A DNA stretch of 64,000 nucleotides from Diploptera punctata (Eukaryota; Arthropoda; Insecta; Blattodea; Blaberidae). The DNA is taken from contig JASPKZ010010239.1 in NCBI GenBank assembly GCA_030220185.1, forward strand, positions 124,001-188,000, in the 5' to 3' direction. The notes under the pieces were generated by a model. It saw nothing but the letters and a program-made list of their open reading frames with translations. It was not told where the DNA came from and did no database searches. Below are positions 11,506-22,497 of this stretch, in pieces (the stretch's first letter is position 1; each line of letters begins with the position of its first letter). The translations under genes and the position numbers were made by a program.

Positions 11506-11592
11506 CCCAGCCGGATTTGAACCAGGAACCTACGGATTACTGAAATTATTTACCACGAGAGTTAACCGCTCTAGCAACTGAGCTCTTATAAC
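11505..11592 (-). tRNA. tRNA-Tyr-like unit, inverted copy (pseudo-tRNA)
   Basis: Inverted partner of 10858-10946. It keeps GAGCTCAGTTGCTAGAGCGG, which is closer to a real D arm, and a T arm with GGTTCAAATCCGGCTGG. The intron-like segment TGGTAAATAATTTCAG lies between the half-anticodon arms. Confidence 0.6.
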
Positions 11593-12149
11593 GATAGATT
11601 AAGTCGACAAGTCCGCAACCTATTATACCAGTTTTCATTTTTTGATTTTCTGATGATTCTAGCCAGGATTTTAGAAACAAAATATGAAATTATTGTATTA
11701 ACACGGGTCCTTTACTAGTATACAAAATTTCAAGTCGATCCAATGATTATAAGTGGGTGAAAATGGTGTTGAAAGATTCCTTTACATAGATAGATACAGG
11801 TCAAGCTAAAGGTACGTACACACATGCGCGCCGCGCGGCGAGCGCGCACCATGTTCGTCAGATTTGGACGGGGTTTTAAGGTGCGCGCCGCGCACATGCG
11901 GCGCACCACGATCCACTCATTGTCGGTTTTTTCCACGAACACTTTGATGGTTCGCTGTTTAGATTTGGACGGGTTCTTGAGAGGTTTGTTGTTTTCGGCG
12001 CGCACCTTATTATTATTTGAGTACGGAGTGGTCAGAGGGAAACATGTTAAAACTTATTAAACTTTTTAAAAATTATTTTTCACTGAAAGTAATTAATATT
12101 ATAATTACAAAGAAATAAATGTTATCTCAGTCAAAACATAAATTTATTG

Positions 12150-12195
12150 TGTCGACGTTTCAATCTCCTTATGTGAGATCATTTTCAAGACATGT
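12150..12195 (-). ncRNA. Decayed hammerhead-like motif
   Basis: Minus strand reads TTGAAAA-TG-ATCTC-ACATAAG-GAGAT-TGAAACGTC. Stem II (ATCTC/GAGAT) is perfect and GAAACGTC matches the other copies, but the core CTGANGA has at least two changes, so activity is unlikely. Confidence 0.35.
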
Positions 12196-12964
12196 AAATT
12201 TATAAACAACCATGTCTGGAGAACGGTGGGAGAACGGAAAGGGAATATACGGTTTTTGGCGCCCATGTAGTTATTTCGCCAGGATATGAGTTTTATATTA
12301 TTTTTGTTAATTTTATAACGTTAAACTTTAATAATAACAAATCATTGTTGACAACTGCTTATCAAAGTTTACATTGTTGATTCGACCACCATTGTTTGGT
12401 AAATAAAGTGTGGATATAAAAAAATCGCAATTGAGTGTTAAAACTTTGAAAGTTATTTTATGTGTGAAATATAATTTAACAAATTCTTGTGAAAAGATTC
12501 ATGACCATTTAAACAACGACAGCAATCTACTTAAAAAATTCACTCAAATGAGAAATATGCTAAAGAATAAAATAATACTGGTACTATACATAATTTTGTA
12601 ATGTATTACATTTGTAAATTGTACTTATGTTGATATTAAAATTAATATATTATAATACTATTTTTGCGTTCTATAAATTTTTTTGTTGCTCCATAGAGTA
12701 TCTTTACATTTTATAATCTATAGAATCAAATAAGACCAACATATTGTTTTCCATATTTCATAATATGTTGGCGAAATGTTCATATTTTAGTAAAAATGTA
12801 ATATTCCTTCATATTTTTTATTTTTTTAAAATAAGATTTCAATAATTGGTTAAAAACATTTCTGAAGTGATTGTAGTTTTGAAATTATTTGACAATGTAT
12901 TATGGTATACAGGTAAAAATTCCTCAGTATCCCATCCAGAACAAAATAAATAATTTTGATAAAA

Positions 12965-13012
12965 GAAAGTGGAAGAGAGGGCCTTATGGCCTTAACTCTG
13001 CCAGAATAAATG

Positions 13013-13059
<47 letters not shown>

Positions 13060-13060
13060 A
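12965..13060 (+). mobile_element. 3' end of a Jockey-type LINE
   Basis: GTGGAAGAGAGGGCCTTATG and the following GGCCTTAACTCTGCCAG match the 3' UTR at 55875-55920, followed here by (ATT)n instead of (ATCTA)n. Severely 5'-truncated. Confidence 0.7.
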
Positions 13061-13454
13061 TTGAATAAGGAGACATGGAATGACCAAGTGTAGGCCTTTG
13101 TCCCTGCAAAATGTCTACTGAAATTTTGTGGGTTTCCTATGGATCGCAGGAGGTTCGTTGAAATTAATAATTTCGACGATCATAACACGAACGTCGCGCG
13201 CCGCGCGTGTTCGTGGCCCGCATATGAGTACGTACCTTAATATAAAGCGTGTAAAAGAGACAAAATTTAATCAATAGGTATGACTCCAACGTACAAAATT
13301 GTAATGAACTAATTAAACATTACTTAATTAATTGTATTAACTGATATATTATTAATAGAGTTCGGTATAAATATCACTGTAGAATGAACATTTAATTTGT
13401 TCTAATGTTGATGTTTTATAATAACATCAGAATAACTAAATAATTCCACTTTAT

Positions 13455-13870
13455 TAACTCAGTTTAACCTCTCACTTTATTGGTACTTTTACAACTCACA
13501 CGCCACTTAGGCCTTACAGTGGCACAACCCCTCGGGAGAGGGATTTTAAAATATGGATCACACACATGCTTTTTTAACCTTACAAGAAGATGGAGGGCCT
13601 TCCCGAATGAGGAGTCAGCATAATGTCAGCCTCCTTAGAATCACATTAAGATGAAACATGCCATTCACACGCATTCATACTAAATACGACGAATATGATA
13701 ATGGTCTGATGGTATTTGGGGACCGTTTTGGCCTTGACGTTTCCTGACATTTGTCTTATAAGTAAGGAAAACCTCGAAAAAATCACCAGCCAGGAAACCT
13801 GTGCTGACTGGTTTCGAACCCGAACCCCTGTATAAGGGGACGACGCTACTCCGAGATTATATCGGTGAAC
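13455..13870 (-). mobile_element. SINE family C variant
   Basis: Minus-strand tRNA-like head near 13800-13870 (GGTTTCGAACC as B box), a middle part shared with family C (AACGTCAAGGCC, inverted), and a different 3' part at 13455-13690 that recurs at 39555-39720. Confidence 0.6.
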
Positions 13871-14289
13871 AGTCTAAATAATTATGTAAATAAATATTAA
13901 TTGTATTCCTTATTCACAGACAATAAAATCGTTAATTTTATAAAGGTAACTAGATTACGTTGGGTTGATCATACTATGAGGAAGTCAGAGGGCAATCTTA
14001 TTAAAAAAACACACTAATTAAACCTGAAAGTATTTGAAGAATTGGTTGACCGATGCTGAATGAAGCACGAGATCTTAAGAAGCTTAGTGTTAGAGAATGG
14101 AGAAGGAAGGCGTTGGACAGGGATGAGTGGAGAACCAGACTCAAAATGGGCAGTAGTAGGCTTATCATTTATGATGATGAGATATTCTGTGTAAATACTA
14201 AATATTTGTTTGTATATGTATTTTTTAATGTCCCAGGATATCTCATTTAGACATTTTCTGGTGTCGTCTCTTGACATTGGCGTAACTGT

Positions 14290-14600
14290 TACCCACTTCT
14301 AAGGTTGGAGTGCCTACAAGGCGGCGTTATGCTACCTTAGTGATATGATGGGTAGTGATGATTTTTATGATAATAGTGGTGTTCCTGAAGAGTCCTTAAT
14401 CCTAAACTTAATCTAAAGCAAATATGAATAATGATGGTGATATGATGTTTTGGGACCGTTTTGAACCTTAAAGTTTCTTGACATTGCCATAAAGTTGAGG
14501 AAAACCCCCGAAAAAACCTCACCCAGGAAACGTGTCCCGACCGGGGATCGAACTGCTTCGTGATAAGGCAGCAGGCTACCTCCAGGACACAGCTATGGAA
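14290..14600 (-). mobile_element. SINE family C variant
   Basis: Head on the minus strand with B box CGATCCCCGGTCGGGACACG, middle segment shared with 18073-18417, and a 3' part (ATTAAGTTTAG inverted) shared with 40040-40425. The 129-codon frame here is read-through of the SINE. Confidence 0.65.
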
Positions 14601-14956
14601 TGAATGTTTATATGTAATATATGATCTGTATACAGTATCAATATGTATACAGCGGGACATGTTGAGTAAATTAAATATTTTATGTTTTTTTCTGCTCACA
14701 CATTTTCCATATAAATATGCTTGCAATGCGTATGTAATTGTTGTGCAGAGTAAATAATGAGTCTTAATGTTACCATATTTTCTCGTTTATCATCGAAATT
14801 CCGTAAGTTTGATGATCAACACAATGCAAAAAAATAAAAAAATTCAATCAAATCAGTTGTTTTGAAAATCTGTATGTAAGATCTCTTGAATATTATAAGA
14901 AACCAGATTTCAGCATACACATTTTAAGAAAAAAATCTATGACTATTTAACTCATG

Positions 14957-15264
14957 GGGGGGGCACGCCGTAGCGTAGTGGTTAAGGCACTGCGCTACAA
15001 GCCGGAAGGTCGAGGGTTCAAGTCCCGGTGATGTCAGGATTTTTAAACTGACCCAAACCATCTAGCGGCACTAAGACCCTGGGGTCGACTCAGCCTCTAA
15101 CGGAAATGAGTACCATGCATTTGTTCTGGGGTAAAGGCGGCCGTCACGCAGGGCTGATAATCCGGCTGACATCAAGTGCCGATTGTCCAGAAAAAGTGGG
15201 AGCCTTAACCTTCTCCTACCACAAGGGCCTCCTGAGGGCTGTAGTGGGATTACTTTACTTTATT
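14957..15264 (+). mobile_element. SINE family D, tRNA-derived
   Basis: Head has A box TAGCGTAGTGGTTAAGG and B box GGGTTCAAGTCCCGG, about 50 bp apart. The body has CCTGGGGTCGACTCAGCC and ends GGGATTACTTTACTTTA. Only copy seen in this window. Confidence 0.75.
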
Positions 15265-15790
15265 TAACTCGTGCCTCAAATGGTAGTCAATGAACAATCA
15301 CGTTTCGATGAATTTTGTTTTACAACCAATGACATTCGTGCTTCACCTCGCTCTTTATCGATTTCTTTTTATCAGCCTTTTTAATATTCTGAACAGGCCA
15401 GATCATTATTTTTCTCCAACAAATACTTTAAATATAGCAAATAATGAATAGATTCCGTGATTGCACTGAGTTGTTTACTAAATAAATAAACGAATAACCT
15501 ATAATGTTGATTATAATACACAATTTGTATGTTTCATTATTTCTCCACTAGCGTTCATTCTTACAATATTGCGATCCCAAATGGCAATAAATAATATGAT
15601 CAAGTTGCAGTGAATGTACATAAATTCACATTTCTGATTTGTTTCCAAACATCGCCGATTACATTATACAAATATTTTAAAATACCGGTAACTATATTTA
15701 AATAATGATTTTTTGAGTAAACAGTTTAATGTTATTCGATAAATAGTCCTAACAAATGCCACTCTGGATTTCCAACTGGAAATCACTCGT
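15265..15790. repeat. Interspersed repeat family G
   Basis: Same family as 61730-62480 and inverted relative to 8755-9460. It starts near the CTCGTGCC...ATGGTAGTCAATGA block. A truncated RTE inserted at its end (15790). Confidence 0.7.
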
Positions 15791-16278
15791 GACATTATTT
15801 ATGAATATCTATCTATCTATATTCGGGTTTTTACAGCTGCTGCCGTCTTCCCGTGCCAAACCTCCAAAGCCTACAGTCTTGGGCATCTTCGATGCTTAGC
15901 CCTCTAGTTTGCATTACTGTCTTCATGTTTTCCTTCCATGTTAACCTTGGTCTTCCTCTTTTCTTCTTTCTGTTCGGATGCCATTCATATAGTTGCTTCG
16001 GCCATCGCTCATCTTCCATTCTTAAAACATGTCCTAACCACTTTAATTCCTTCTCCTCAATTCTTTCAATTATGCTTTCTTCTGCTTCCATTATGTTTCT
16101 AATTTCCTTATTTGTGACACGTTCTAATTTAGACTTTCTGGCACTTCTTCGTAAATAATCCATTTCTAGAGCTATTAGTCTATTCTTGTAGTACTTATTG
16201 ATTGTCCATACCTCACTTCCGTACATTGCAACAGATTCCACCAATGTTTTACCAATATATTTTTTGTGTCTTTCCAAA
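15790..16278 (-). pseudogene. 5'-truncated RTE-like LINE, C-terminal domain
   Basis: A 148-codon frame (15831-16277) covers the C-terminal end of an RTE-type polyprotein: MYGSEVWTINK, MDYLRRSARKSKL, EEKELKWLGHVLRMEDERWP and RGRPRLTWKENM. There is no stop within it, so this is the best-kept C-terminal domain of the family here. It is truncated upstream of the ADD motif. The 3' end abuts an (ATCT)n tract. ATGAATAT occurs at both edges (about 15801 and 16278), a plausible target-site duplication. Confidence 0.85.
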
Positions 16279-17280
16279 TGAATATGTTCACCTTTATCTC
16301 CTGGTACCTAATATGCTGACCATGGTGATCACGTTGTCTAAAGAATATATCTTTAAGAAAAGTTCTTATTTTTTAAAATAAATAAGATTAAATTTTTGAT
16401 GCTGTCTTACTTACAAAAAAATAAAAATAAAAAAAAAACGAATTTGCCAAAACAAGTTGAAATGCAGTAAATTAAGTACAATACAACAGTGAGCGACTGT
16501 AAAAGACACTAAGAAATGTATTTTATAGTGCTAAAAAGTGGAAAAGCAGTAAAATGGATTATGAAAGAGAATATTTGTGAAGAGATAAGCAGCTGAGTGA
16601 GTGATTTGGTTTCTTTGTAAGCTCATTCCTTCATAAAATGATCTTCAAAACCCCAGGCTCAAGTTGAGCGCCTCTTAAACATCAAGCAATGTTTCAATTA
16701 TGTAACTCAGGGAGGGGATGTTAACCCATCCTTCTTGCTCTTTGTCACAAAAACGCGGGTGATTAATAGAGCTTCTGGCACGAGGGGGGTGAGATAGGAA
16801 CTTTAAGATTTTGAGAGAAGAAACTGTTGTGACATAACCTACACCTTCCTGCTGCCTAATATCATCTTCATATCACATACTCGTTGTCTAATATAATCTT
16901 CATGCAACTTCTTGTAGCTTCATATCGCCTTTATATAACTTTTATTCATCAATATTGTCCTCATATTAAACTTCCTAATGTCATTTTCGTATAATTTCTT
17001 TGTTGCTTCTTACCATCATCATGCATCCTTATTCCTTATAATCTCTTTTTATCACATTCTTTTTGCGTTAAATCACGTTTTACACCAGCTTCTTGTTGCT
17101 TCATATCATCTTCCTATGAATTTACTCTCTTAAAAATCCCCATTATTATATTATTTCCTAATACAATTTGCATACAATTCCCATGTTACTCTTAGCATCA
17201 TGTATATACACATTTTTCATAATAACATCTTCTCACAAAAACTTATTATTCAATATTATCCTCATAACAATGTATTGATG
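16279..17280. other. Unassigned; degenerate pyrimidine-rich repeat in second half
   Basis: No gene seen. From about 16845 the plus strand repeats variants of CTTCTTGTTGCTTCATATCA at irregular intervals, resembling an eroded tandem array. It resumes after SINE E at about 17690-17880. Confidence 0.45.
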
Positions 17281-17660
17281 TCGATAGGCCGCGGTGGACC
17301 AGTGGTTATGCTCCTTGCCTCTGATCCTGAGGGTCGCGGGTTCAAAATCCGGCCGGGGTCGATGGGTTTTTTTTTTAGGATGGAAAAATCCAAGGAGCAA
17401 ATCCTGCGGGAGAGACTTTAAGCCGTGGGTCCCGAGTCTGAAGATTTTCAGGCTCGTAAAATAACCTTAAGCCTCAATGAAAAGGCACCTAAGAAACATT
17501 TACCGAATTTTCCCGTCCGAGTACTACCTTGGTTTCCTAGATGTCAGTATGAGGCGGAACGCTTACCACGGACTACTCAAATGACATCTATACGAAAACA
17601 AGTGTAACTAAATTAGTATGGTTCAAATTCTTGCCTGTAGGGGGAGAGCGCCTAAATCTC
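17281..17660 (+). mobile_element. SINE family E, tRNA-derived
   Basis: Head with A-box-like TGGACCAGTGGTTATGC and B box GGGTTCAAAATCCGG. The body has AGGATGGAAAAATCCAAGG and TTAAGCCGTGGGTC, shared with 62494-62800. It sits inside the degenerate pyrimidine-rich array. The ORFs at 17200-17809 are read-through. Confidence 0.75.
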
Positions 17661-18033
17661 TTAAGGGAAACATCGGCTTACAAGATACAAGAAGATCAAT
17701 TTATTGTTACTTCATATCATATTTTGATACTGAATATAAATTTGTCTCCTTTTCTCTCATACAAGATCTACATTACTGTTTGAGTAGTAGGCCTATATTT
17801 TTAATATAAATTCGTATTTTTATCTAATAACATATATTATAAATCTAATCTACATTGTCTCTATTATCACTTTTTATACGTTTACGGCCTTCATATTATT
17901 TTACGAATATATTCATTTTTAAAATTTATATTATATTACCATAATACTTTAATATATTTCGAAAACATACAGCTATAAGTTAGTTTAGAAAAAAACATTC
18001 ACATTATACCTTGTACAAATCGAAAATGGTCGT

Positions 18034-18037
<4 letters not shown>

Positions 18038-18070
<33 letters not shown>
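18038..18070. repeat. (TA)n microsatellite, 5' border of SINE C
   Basis: Sixteen or so TA units directly before the SINE head. Confidence 0.9.
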
Positions 18071-18071
<1 letters not shown>

Positions 18072-18417
18072 TCCACCGCTGTGGTCTCGAGGTAGCGTGC
18101 TGCCTTGTCACGCAGCGGGCCCGGGTTCGATCCCCGGTCAGGGCAGTTTTTCTGGGTGAGGTTTTTATCGGAGTTTTCCTCACCTGTAAGACAAATGTCA
18201 GGAAAACGTTAAGGCCGAAACGGCCCCCGAAATCAAATGGCCATCATTCTTATCATTCTTACCATTATCATTATCATCATCATCCTTCACCGGTGTGGAA
18301 AGCAACGGGAAGCTACCACACCTACACAATTCCCTAGTAAAGCTGCAAGCATAGCATGGAAGTGCTATGATTGCAGTGAAGGACCTGCCTTCGGGCAGAA
18401 TAACTATGGATGGATGG
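18071..18417 (+). mobile_element. SINE family C, full-length
   Basis: Head: GGTCTCGAGGTAGCGTGC and B box GGGTTCGATCCCCGG, a near-perfect eukaryotic Pol III internal promoter. Middle: TTTTCCTCACCTGTAAGAC. 3' part: CACCGGTGTGGAAAGCAACG and GCTATGATTGCAGTGAAGG. It is bounded by (TA)n on both sides. Other copies: 30243-30567, 32290-32592, 43562-43735 (3' half), plus variants at 13455, 14290 and 40040. Confidence 0.85.
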
Positions 18418-18444
18418 ATATATATATATATATATATATATATA
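18418..18444. repeat. (TA)n microsatellite, 3' border of SINE C
   Basis: TA tract directly after GGATGGATGGA at the SINE 3' end. Confidence 0.9.
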
Positions 18445-18489
18445 AACGAATGTTGTTTGTTTGTTCGTACTTAATGCGTGCCATTTTGT

Positions 18490-19360
18490 TGATCCGATTG
18501 TGATGGGACATTTTGCAAAATGTTCAGAAGATTCCCGGGATGATCATAGGCTATAAGAGAGTTGTGATGCTCAACTCTTACACCCTTTAAAAATCGTTCT
18601 TTGTAGTGGAACAAATGAAAAAATAGCTCTTTGGACGCTTAAATGGCTTACGCTGCCTAAACCATAACAAATACACAAAATTAGTGTACACAGAACAGAA
18701 TTTCTCAAAACGTTCTACAAAAAAAGTCCGCGACAGCATATGTTTATCTCTTACGGATAACTCACAATAACCATTTTTGTCTTTCACTAATGCCAAGAAG
18801 ATCGAGACAAATACGTAGATTCCTGTGCAAGCATAGAAGCACATGTCGGGTATTCTTAACGGATAACTCACAATAACGAATTCTGTCTGTTAGCTCATTT
18901 ATGCCAAGAAGATCGAGATAAGTAGATTCCCGGGCAATACTGGCTAATGAGCACGGGGAATCTTAAAATAATTACGATATACATTTATAATTATTTTTCA
19001 TTTTGCTTATTCAACTAATCATAAGAAATGCATTAATTTTTGTCTTTCAGCTGATTTATGCCAAGAAGATTGGGATGAGTAGATTCCCGGACAACGCAGG
19101 GTAAACAGCACGGGGTATCTAAAAATAATTACGATATACATTTTTCCCCTTACTTATGTAACTAAACATAAAACACATTGATTTTCATATTTCAGCTCAT
19201 TATGTCAAGAAGATCGGAATACGTGGAGTCCCTGGTATTCAACACGGGGTATCTAAAAAATATAAATTTATGTAATTAACTTATTCAACTAAACATAAAA
19301 GCACATTGATTTTCATTTATTTATGCTTAGCAGCGCACGTCGGGAATTATCTAGTATATA
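18490..19360 (-). repeat. Interspersed repeat family I with internal tandem units
   Basis: Inverted relative of 48212-49200 and 57645-58135. Shared blocks: GTCCGCGACAGCATATG and ATCGGATCAACAAAATGG-like, inverted. From about 18890 a unit of roughly 150 bp with TGCCAAGAAGAT and AGTAGATTCCCGG repeats three times imperfectly. It encodes no recognisable protein. Confidence 0.7.
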
Positions 19361-19369
19361 TACCGCATG

Positions 19370-19700
19370 TCCATAAATTTGCATTCCAAGAATTGTAGAG
19401 AGAACTATGTAGATAACGTTTTGAATAGGAACCCTTGTTCAGAAACGCACCGTTTTCGTTTTAAAAGTACAAGTTCAAATTAAATGGTTAAATCTCCCGC
19501 TTCTGCCGACAAAATGAAGTTTACCTGCACTGGTAGCAATCAGGTTGACAAGGTTAACGGACTTAGGTTACAACACTATCCGAACGACTTATCACGTGAT
19601 ACCTATCCTGCCTCTGAGAGTATACTTACGTACCTAACCCTCGTTAATTTCTGTTCCATATTTGAATACACAAATACAGAATACATAGACCTATAAATGG
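19370..19700 (+). repeat. Interspersed repeat family J
   Basis: TGTAGATAACGTTTTGAATAGGAACC-like segment recurs at 45590-45620; a second shared block is at 20580-20640 and 45975-46035 (TTTATTTTTTCCTTGG). The intervening 0.9 kb here includes the Penelope-like fragment. Confidence 0.55.
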
Positions 19701-20009
19701 TAATAATATACGGAGGAGCTGCAGGTAATGGCAGAACTGCTCGTCGGCTTTAACAAGTTTGACTCCACCGTAGGCCTATACCCTGTTCGCCATAGGTATT
19801 GAACGGTTCCGAGAAAGATATACCTTTTATCATCAACAGGGCTAACTGTGGTGTTTCAAGGAGCATTGCATTCCAAACTTTGAAGATGACGTACTGCATT
19901 ACGTAGAGGAGATCCCGTCAGCGAGTAATGATAATAAAATATACGCATATAAACTATAAAATAGCCACCTTATAGGTTCGTCTCCTCAACTTGAGGTATT
20001 TTAACAATC

Positions 20010-20048
20010 TGTAGGCCTTTCGGGACTAGTCCCATCATCAACAGAACG
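20010..20048 (-). ncRNA. Candidate hammerhead-like motif next to Penelope-like remnant
   Basis: Minus strand: TTGATGA-T-GGGAC-TA-GTCCC-GAAA-GGCCTA. Stem II is a perfect 5-bp palindrome; GAAAGGCCTA matches 2131-2170. The core has T in place of the first C, so it is probably decayed. It lies just downstream of the protein remnant at 20055-20410, as expected for a Penelope-like 3' end. Confidence 0.45.
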
Positions 20049-20054
20049 AAATAG

Positions 20055-20410
20055 GTCTGTATTTGTTGACCCCGTTGAAGCACCGACTTAGTTGCGTTAA
20101 TTTTTGTTTAGAGGATTGTGTGAACTGGGTATATTCTCATTCAGAATCAGTTTGCAATCGATTTATCTTAGAATTGCAATTTCCTCCAGTATATTTATCC
20201 TCGTTGGCATGTTTTCTCTATGTAATATTGTGAGGGCGTTATCTATGTTATGCATATTAATTTTACTAGTAGCGAGTAATGGAACCAATGCTCGTGCATT
20301 TGGTGTGTCTATTACTATCGTCTGGTTGTTTCTCATAAGCAGAAACCACACCCATTATCATCCTTATAGGTTAATACAATGCGTCTCGAAGGTTTTCTAT
20401 TGCTAGATAA
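20055..20410 (-). pseudogene. Penelope-like element, C-terminal GIY-YIG region remnant
   Basis: The minus-strand frame from about 20351 to 20163 reads IVIDTPNARALVPLLATS, then DNALTILHRENMPTRINIL and EEIAILR. The block ILHRE-x(7)-ILEEIAI resembles the C-terminal part of the GIY-YIG endonuclease of Penelope-like elements, where similar motifs precede the 3' end. No Gly-Ile-Tyr core is visible, so the copy is truncated. A hammerhead-like motif follows immediately. Assignment is by motif memory and context, moderate confidence. Confidence 0.5.
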
Positions 20411-20649
20411 TTTCTACGTAGGGTGCAATAAGCTTAATGGTCGCTACAACGAATCACTCTTGTAGTGTACTAACCATAATTTTATGTACAATGGAGAAAT
20501 GTGGTTAGTTTGCGTTTGAAGAATTATTTTTAGAGTGTACCAAAATATTATTCGCAGGTGAAATGTGTGCAACGAGTTTGATGGTCGTGAAGTTTCTTTA
20601 TTTTTTCCTTGGAATTGTACATTTTTACGAAATTTGTAAGTATTTGACT

Positions 20650-22335
20650 GTTAAATATAATTAATCGAGACATAAATGATTTTGCATAATCAAACAATAT
20701 GTCACAGTAGGAGCTGTTTCCGAGGTAAATTCACTGATCAAATTTATAATGTTATTGTAAGAGCTCACGCTTTTATTGAGAATTTTCTTACAGTGATACC
20801 AATTTTAATTGGAGGGTCAATTCATTCATAATAAAACTAAAAATAATCTAATTCTTGATAATCTTAAAAAAACAAATCTTAAATAACAAATTGATATAGC
20901 CTAAATTAACACAATGAAGGACCCTACTTAATAAGGGTGCCATGCTTGGATAGTGTGGCTTAATCTGGGCTATCGGCTTGTAGCTTGGCTTGTCGGCAGT
21001 GTGGTTCTGGGATTGTCTCTCCCCTGCATTATAAATTAACTCATTAGGCAGAACACAAACGCCGCAAAATAGGCTAGGATTACACGATCAAAAACCATAC
21101 CGACAGCCAAAGTTGTTCGTTACAAAAGAACTGTATCTGGCTTCAGAATGCAACAGTTTGGACGATACTGGTCATCGTCGCCAATTAGAAGCAGTAATGG
21201 TGCTAGTAGTATAATAGTAGTAGTAGTAGTAGTGGTTAAAATATTTAGTATAGTTTTAATTCATATATCATGAACCATAATATTTACGTGATATTTCTTT
21301 AAAAAAATAGAAATAACGTAAATGTCAAAGTTTATCTAAAAAAATATCAGGAAACAGAAGTATATATTCTCTGTGAAAATATATACTTTTGGAAACAAAG
21401 GGTATAAGTGCAAGTTTTGCAGTATTGAGAAAAAGAGGTTTAAAGTTTGAGAATTGTAAGAAAATTATAGATAATTAAAAATTATAAAAATCATTCATTA
21501 TCTACTCCTAACATATGCATTTATATCCTTTTTCCACTAAATAAAATAATGCTTCAGGAATGTAATTAAGAACCAAACTCACTTTTTGAGAAAAAATCAC
21601 TTACACCGCTTTGCTTTAAACCGCCTCAATTATAATAATGAGATTAAAGATGTCTTTCGAAGACGTGTTAAGAATAAAGTTGTAAAATTGAAAGAAAAAA
21701 GTGATGCTACGATGAATATAGTTTGCTCGTTTACAAATAGCAAAGAGCTGAAGTTGTGTATATCTTGTTAGCTACTTGAAGCAAGAATTCCGCTCGGAGG
21801 ACTTTGTCAGCGCAAGAAATCTCAACTGTTTCCAGATCAGCGCCGCATTTCACGGACCACAGCGTTTTCAATATTACATTTCACTCACGACTATTTTGTT
21901 TAATTTCGTCTACAAAGCCGCTCATGAATTTTAAATCTTACTTACAAGCAAGCATACTCTTACCTTGTATTCCAGAAGTCTACGTTATCACCAGAGGCAT
22001 TTCACAGTTCCTACAGAAATAAAATTCAAATAAGTATGTGCTACACAATTATTCAATCTGATAGTAAAATGTATTATTATTATTAATCCTAGTTTGATTA
22101 TTATTATCATTATTACTATTGTCGCAATCCAAATTTGAGAGTATAAAAATGCGAAAAAAATTGTTCAGAGGTCTAATATTTCAGATTTGAAATTCCTCGT
22201 CCTTGAAATCCCAATCTTTACTTCTTTACCGAAAGCAGCTAAACTTATGCACTAAAAATATTTTTAACTGGCAGGATTTATATCCGGAATGTAGGAACCA
22301 CAGGCAAGCATGGTACGCACTAGCCTAACAAGACC
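20650..22335. other. No recognised gene; short (AGT)n near 21209-21235
   Basis: AT-rich. Open frames of 61-72 codons (21586-21771, 21804-22022) lack recognisable motifs. I see no repeat partner elsewhere in the window. Confidence 0.45.
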
Positions 22336-22339
22336 GACG

Positions 22340-22407
<68 letters not shown>

Positions 22408-22448
22408 AATAATACTAATACTAATACTAATAATACTAATACTAATAC

Positions 22449-22496
<48 letters not shown>
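22340..22496. repeat. (TAA)n microsatellite
   Basis: About 50 trinucleotide units with interspersed TACTAA variants. It directly borders the truncated LINE at 22497. Confidence 0.95.

Positions 22497-22497
<1 letters not shown>

Larger units (their letters stand above)
11810..13237. mobile_element. DNA transposon with GC-rich TIRs and TAA target duplication (PIF/Harbinger-like)
   Basis: Left end AGGTACGTACACACATGCG; the right end inverted reads AGGTACGTACTCATATGCG. The flanks are TAA at 11807-11809 and TAA at 13238-13240. Removing the element and one TAA restores the inverted repeat of foldback element F, which fixes the boundaries. A 3-bp TWA duplication is typical of PIF/Harbinger, the basis for that label. 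The ends are extremely GC-rich (GCGCGCC, CGCGCGGCG) while the interior is AT-rich. No transposase is seen. The minus-strand frame at 11730-12005 crosses the left end and looks non-functional. The interior holds a truncated Jockey-type LINE end and a decayed hammerhead-like motif. Confidence 0.75.
10105..13260. mobile_element. Foldback element F, split by a later insertion
   Basis: Long-inverted-repeat element. The left end reads TTTTACACGCTTCATATTAG and runs through GACCTGTATCTATC. The right end is the same sequence inverted but cut between GATACAGGTCAAGC (about 11800) and TATAAAGCGTGTAAAA (13241-13256) by the transposon at 11810-13237. Inside, the arms hold a minisatellite (four units left, about one right), a tRNA-Tyr-like unit, and a long palindrome centred near 11210. 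A second copy lies at 44170-45235. No protein-coding capacity is seen, so it must be non-autonomous. Class is unknown. Confidence 0.8.

Noticed and set aside
17200..17809. Three consecutive plus-strand ORFs
   Set aside because: They read through SINE E and the pyrimidine-rich array; no protein motif.
20104..20406. 100-codon plus frame with membrane-like segments
   Set aside because: Lies opposite the Penelope-like remnant on the minus strand, which has better motif support.
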